Positions 5,931 through 8,247 of a DNA stretch of 8,247 bases are shown piece by piece. Numbering within the stretch: the stretch's first letter is position 1; each line of letters starts with the position of its first letter. Position numbers and translations under genes: made by a program. This DNA comes from Bacteroidales bacterium M6 (lineage in GTDB: Bacteria > Bacteroidota > Bacteroidia > Bacteroidales > Muribaculaceae): assembly GCA_001689485.1 (NCBI GenBank), contig LUJQ01000063.1, forward strand, positions 39,645-47,891, written 5' to 3'. The notes beneath the pieces are model-generated. The model saw nothing but the letters and a program-made list of their open reading frames with translations. It ran no database searches and had not been told where the DNA came from.

Positions 5931-6794
5931 TTACGACTGGAGCTTGAAGTTGATGGGGAGGGTGTACCAAACCGATACAGCCTGACCGTTCATCTTGCCG
6001 GGGATAAAGTTGGGAAGTGTCTTGACGACGCGAACCGCTTCCTTATCAAGGTCGGGGTCTCTGCCGCGAAGCACGACAACCTCACCCACCTTACCGTCTT
6101 TCTGAACAACGAACTTCACTACCACACGGCCCTGGATGTTATTTTCAGCAGCCATTGTGGGATACTTGATGTGCGTGGAGATATACTTGAGGAGTTCACC
6201 TTCGCCACCGGGGAACTGGGGCATCTGCTCTACAGCCGTGAAGATTTCTTCTTTCACGGGTTCGTGCTTTTCCTCGACGATGATTTCCTCTTTGTGCTCG
6301 CGCACAACGTTGAGGTCGTCGGTACCCTGGTCGAACGTTGTCGAACCTGCGGCTGCGGTCGACTCGGCCACGTCATCCTTGGAGGTGATATCCTCGGTGA
6401 CTTCCTCGTCGGCTGCAATCGAGATTTCAGTATCCTTGATGGTATTCAGAATCTCTTCAGGCAGCGCCTCTTCACGCTGGGGCTCTTCAACCGCCTGGGG
6501 CACTTCCTCAACCTCCTCGGGGTCCTCGGCTTCAGCTGCCGCAATGTCGGCAAGCTGCTGTTCGAGCTGGGCCTGGAGCTCAAGCTCGCGCTGCTCACGG
6601 CGATAGTCGGAGTACATTCCCCAGAAATAACCGCCTATCAGCACAAGGATGAGGCCGATGAGAACGAAGATGACTGCGCGGTTGTGACGCTTGTCGCTTT
6701 GACGGCGGAGTTCGTAAGCACCGAACTCTTTGTTCTTGCCCTCAAAGATTACGTCAGTCCATTCTTTTGATGAAAGATCTACATCTTTTGCCAT
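5931..6794 (-). CDS. tonB: Energy transducer TonB
   Basis: This 287-residue inner-membrane protein spans the periplasm and passes energy from the ExbB/ExbD motor to TonB-dependent outer-membrane receptors. The cytoplasmic start 'EWTDVIFEGKNKEFGAYELR' (11-30) is the Bacteroidota TonB N-terminal motif, followed by basic residues and one membrane helix at about 40-60. Residues 62-88 are Glu/Gln-rich and may be a short coiled coil. The linker (about 88-185) is very acidic (for example EDPEEVEEVPQAVEEPQREE) rather than the Pro/Lys-rich spacer of proteobacterial TonB. The block VEQMPQFPGG (188-197) precedes the C-terminal TonB domain (about 198-287): YPTMAAENNIQGRVVVKF, DGKVGEVVVLRGRDPDLDKEAV, LPNFIPGKMNGQAVSVWYTLPINF. 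Length and ending are normal. It follows the ExbD-family gene by 50 nt, is preceded by a Shine-Dalgarno-like sequence, and is followed by a strong terminator, making it the last gene of its operon. Substrates cannot be told from the sequence. Confidence 0.93.
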   Translation of the reverse strand: MAKDVDLSSKEWTDVIFEGKNKEFGAYELRRQSDKRHNRAVIFVLIGLILVLIGGYFWGMYSDYRREQRELELQAQLEQQLADIAAAEAEDPEEVEEVPQAVEEPQREEALPEEILNTIKDTEISIAADEEVTEDITSKDDVAESTAAAGSTTFDQGTDDLNVVREHKEEIIVEEKHEPVKEEIFTAVEQMPQFPGGEGELLKYISTHIKYPTMAAENNIQGRVVVKFVVQKDGKVGEVVVLRGRDPDLDKEAVRVVKTLPNFIPGKMNGQAVSVWYTLPINFKLQS

Positions 6795-6802
6795 TTCTGT
6801 GT

Positions 6803-6808
6803 TTCCTT
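6803..6808 (-). promoter_or_regulatory. Shine-Dalgarno-like sequence of tonB
   Basis: The minus strand reads AAGGAA, 8 nt before the tonB ATG at 6794, within an A-rich leader. Most genes in this window, as is usual in Bacteroidota, lack such a site. Its presence after a 50-nt gap suggests tonB is initiated independently rather than by coupling to the upstream ExbD-family gene. Confidence 0.45.
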
Positions 6809-6844
6809 CTTTTTAGGTTAATAAATATAGTCGATCATCACTTG

Positions 6845-7546
6845 TTATTTCGCATGCTTGCTTTTGTAGTCACCAACCATGGCTTCGTCAACTTCTGTGA
6901 GTGAACCAAGCTGGTAACGTGAAATCTGGTTGATCTGCATCTCGTCAAGAGCTGAGATCACGCTTTCCCAGGAAGCTCCGGGAAGGGGCTTGATAATAAC
7001 CACCGGGCGCTCGTATTCGTCGCTGTTACGGATTTTCTTGGCAGCTTCCTGAAACTGCTCCTCGGTGATTTTCTTGTCGCGCCATTCCTGTTTCTTCTTT
7101 TCAACGTCGGCCAGCACGCCCTTGTTGCGGTCGTGAAGGATTTTACGGATACCCTGCTGGGCAGCGCCGTCGTTGCCGAGGAATTCGGTGGCGTTGAGGT
7201 TGCTTGACACAACCTTTTCACCTTCCAGCTCCATTTCGGGCTTACCTGTGTAGTAATACACGGTGTTGCCCTTGACGTTGCCGTTATCGTCATACTCGGT
7301 GTCGAGGATAAGCGTTATGGCTTCCGATTCTTTCGCCTTCTGTAACTCAGTCTGCTCAAGCTTCTCGTTGGTTGGCAACGCGATGCTGAGAGTCTGCGAT
7401 TTAATCATCGTGGTACAGAGCATGAAGAACGTAATCAAAAGCATGTTCATGTCCACCATGGGGGTAAAGTCCACATGGATAGACATCTTTTTCTGGGCGC
7501 CTTTTTTCTTTTTGCCGTCGCCCGATGACTGTTCTACCTGTGCCAT
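6845..7546 (-). CDS. ExbD/TolR-family biopolymer transport protein, second copy
   Basis: This 233-residue protein is a proton-channel stator component expected to work with an ExbB/TolQ-type motor and the adjacent TonB. The basic cytoplasmic N terminus (GKKKKGAQKK, 11-20) is followed by 'HVDFTPMVDMNMLLITFFML' (about 24-43), the single ExbD membrane helix. D32 in PMVD aligns with the essential membrane aspartate of ExbD (D25 in E. coli). The C-terminal part 'ERPVVIIKPLPGASWESVISALDEMQINQISRYQL' (about 179-213) matches the ExbD periplasmic fold. Between them lies a charged insert of roughly 100 residues, partly helical (LADVEKKKQEWRDKKITEEQFQEAAKKIRN), absent from canonical ExbD of about 140 residues. 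It starts 5 nt after the stop of the other ExbD-family gene, so the two are co-transcribed. The family call is firm; whether it is best named exbD or tolR is not settled by sequence alone. Confidence 0.9.
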   Translation of the reverse strand: MAQVEQSSGDGKKKKGAQKKMSIHVDFTPMVDMNMLLITFFMLCTTMIKSQTLSIALPTNEKLEQTELQKAKESEAITLILDTEYDDNGNVKGNTVYYYTGKPEMELEGEKVVSSNLNATEFLGNDGAAQQGIRKILHDRNKGVLADVEKKKQEWRDKKITEEQFQEAAKKIRNSDEYERPVVIIKPLPGASWESVISALDEMQINQISRYQLGSLTEVDEAMVGDYKSKHAK

Positions 7547-7551
7547 AATGA

Positions 7552-8247
7552 TTAATCAGCTTCCGTTTTAAGTGCGGTCATCACAGAGAATTTGTTCATC
7601 TTGATCGTCTGGAGGTTGTCGAGTACCTGGTGGATGGTTTCGAACCTGGTTCCGCGGTCAGACTTCACGGCGATACCTTCGCCTTTCTGGATGGCCTCTT
7701 TGATGTTGGTGTTACTTGAATTGTAAATGGCGCGCATCCAAATCTGGAATTCATTGGTGGTCAAAGAATTTCCATCTTTGTCGGTATAAACTATATCCTT
7801 GAAGGGGATGCCGGTGTCGCGGGGTTTCAAATCACCGAATACAACCGGTTTGTCGAGAGTCTGGGCAAGGAACTCGTCCTGCTTCGAGGTCTCAAGCATG
7901 AGGAACTCATGCATCTTTTCAAGGGGCACGCCAAACGAGGCGTTCTTTGCAAACTTGTCGAGGTCGACCGAGGTGATGCCGGTTTTTTTGCCGGTTTTTG
8001 CCTCGTAGTCGGCTGCCGCCGTCTTAAGCACCTCACGACGGAGGGCCTCCGAACCCCATTCTTCTGCGTTGTCAGGATCAGCGTCACCAAGCAGGGACAT
8101 GAAAACCTTTCCCTGCGGGCTTACCAACACCTGGGCAACGTTGGATGTGGGAACCTTGATCTCAGAAACCGAGGACGGGGTGATTACCGTTACAGGTTCT
8201 TTCTGGAGGAAGGTCGAAGTCAACATGAAGAAAGTAAGCAAAAGAAC
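7552..8247 (-). CDS. ExbD/TolR-family biopolymer transport protein, first copy (N terminus beyond the window)
   Basis: 231 residues are visible; the frame stays open to the window edge, so the start is missing. A TTG at 8241 is inside the membrane helix and is not the real start. The first visible residues, VLLLTFFMLTSTFLQ, are the second half of the ExbD membrane helix; the cytoplasmic tail and the conserved membrane aspartate lie outside. The periplasmic part begins with PSSVSEIKVPTSNVAQVLVSPQGKVFMSLLGD (ExbD strand region) and ends with 'IAVKSDRGTRFETIHQVLDNLQTIKMNKFSVMTALK', the usual ExbD closing unit. A large insert of about 120 residues (AEEWGSEALRREVLKTAAADYEAKTG and onward) separates these. 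It lies 5 nt upstream of the second ExbD-family gene. An exbB/tolQ-type gene is expected just upstream. The pair may form a heteromeric stator, which is inference from their side-by-side arrangement. Confidence 0.88.
   Translation of the reverse strand, partial: VLLLTFFMLTSTFLQKEPVTVITPSSVSEIKVPTSNVAQVLVSPQGKVFMSLLGDADPDNAEEWGSEALRREVLKTAAADYEAKTGKKTGITSVDLDKFAKNASFGVPLEKMHEFLMLETSKQDEFLAQTLDKPVVFGDLKPRDTGIPFKDIVYTDKDGNSLTTNEFQIWMRAIYNSSNTNIKEAIQKGEGIAVKSDRGTRFETIHQVLDNLQTIKMNKFSVMTALKTEAD

Noticed and set aside
6171..6770. A 199-codon plus-strand open frame opposite tonB, rich in Leu, Phe and Gly
   Set aside because: Its composition is the complement of the acidic Glu/Ala-rich linker of TonB. 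There is no independent coding evidence.

Overview
The window reads as chromosomal DNA of a gut-type Bacteroidales bacterium; a Muribaculaceae-like family is my guess and is not proven. The evidence is the TonB N-terminal cytoplasmic motif and the 'VEQMPQFPGG' block typical of Bacteroidota TonB proteins, paired ExbD proteins with enlarged periplasmic regions, a dxs-trkA-trkH gene order, a Bacteroidota-type promoter (TTTG, 20 bp, TAATTTTG), and few Shine-Dalgarno sequences. Every gene I can support lies on the minus strand, so transcription runs from high to low coordinates.

Layout in transcription order. (1) 8247-5931 is the end of a TonB energy-transduction operon: an ExbD-family gene cut by the window edge, a second ExbD-family gene, and tonB. 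An exbB/tolQ-type motor gene is expected just beyond 8247. The operon closes with a strong hairpin terminator at 5858-5895. (2) 5592-5930 has no gene. It holds that terminator, a smaller hairpin, a short palindrome and the promoter of the next operon. (3) 5591-538 is a compact four-gene operon: a 68-residue two-helix membrane protein, dxs (first enzyme of the MEP isoprenoid pathway), trkA and trkH (regulatory and membrane subunits of a K+ uptake system). (4) 437-24 is a small secreted protein of unknown function, possibly followed by another gene start at the left edge.

The TonB module couples the proton gradient to outer-membrane receptors. TrkA and TrkH import K+, driven or gated by the same membrane energetics, and Dxs feeds the isoprenoid and quinone precursors used by the membrane. 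The genes are ordinary housekeeping functions, and I see no new defence, mobile or biosynthetic system.

The most unusual detail is at the dxs-trkA junction. A perfect 20-bp tandem duplication has copied the ATGA stop/start overlap, leaving a seven-codon reading frame (MKIVIVS) whose start overlaps the dxs stop and whose stop overlaps the trkA start.
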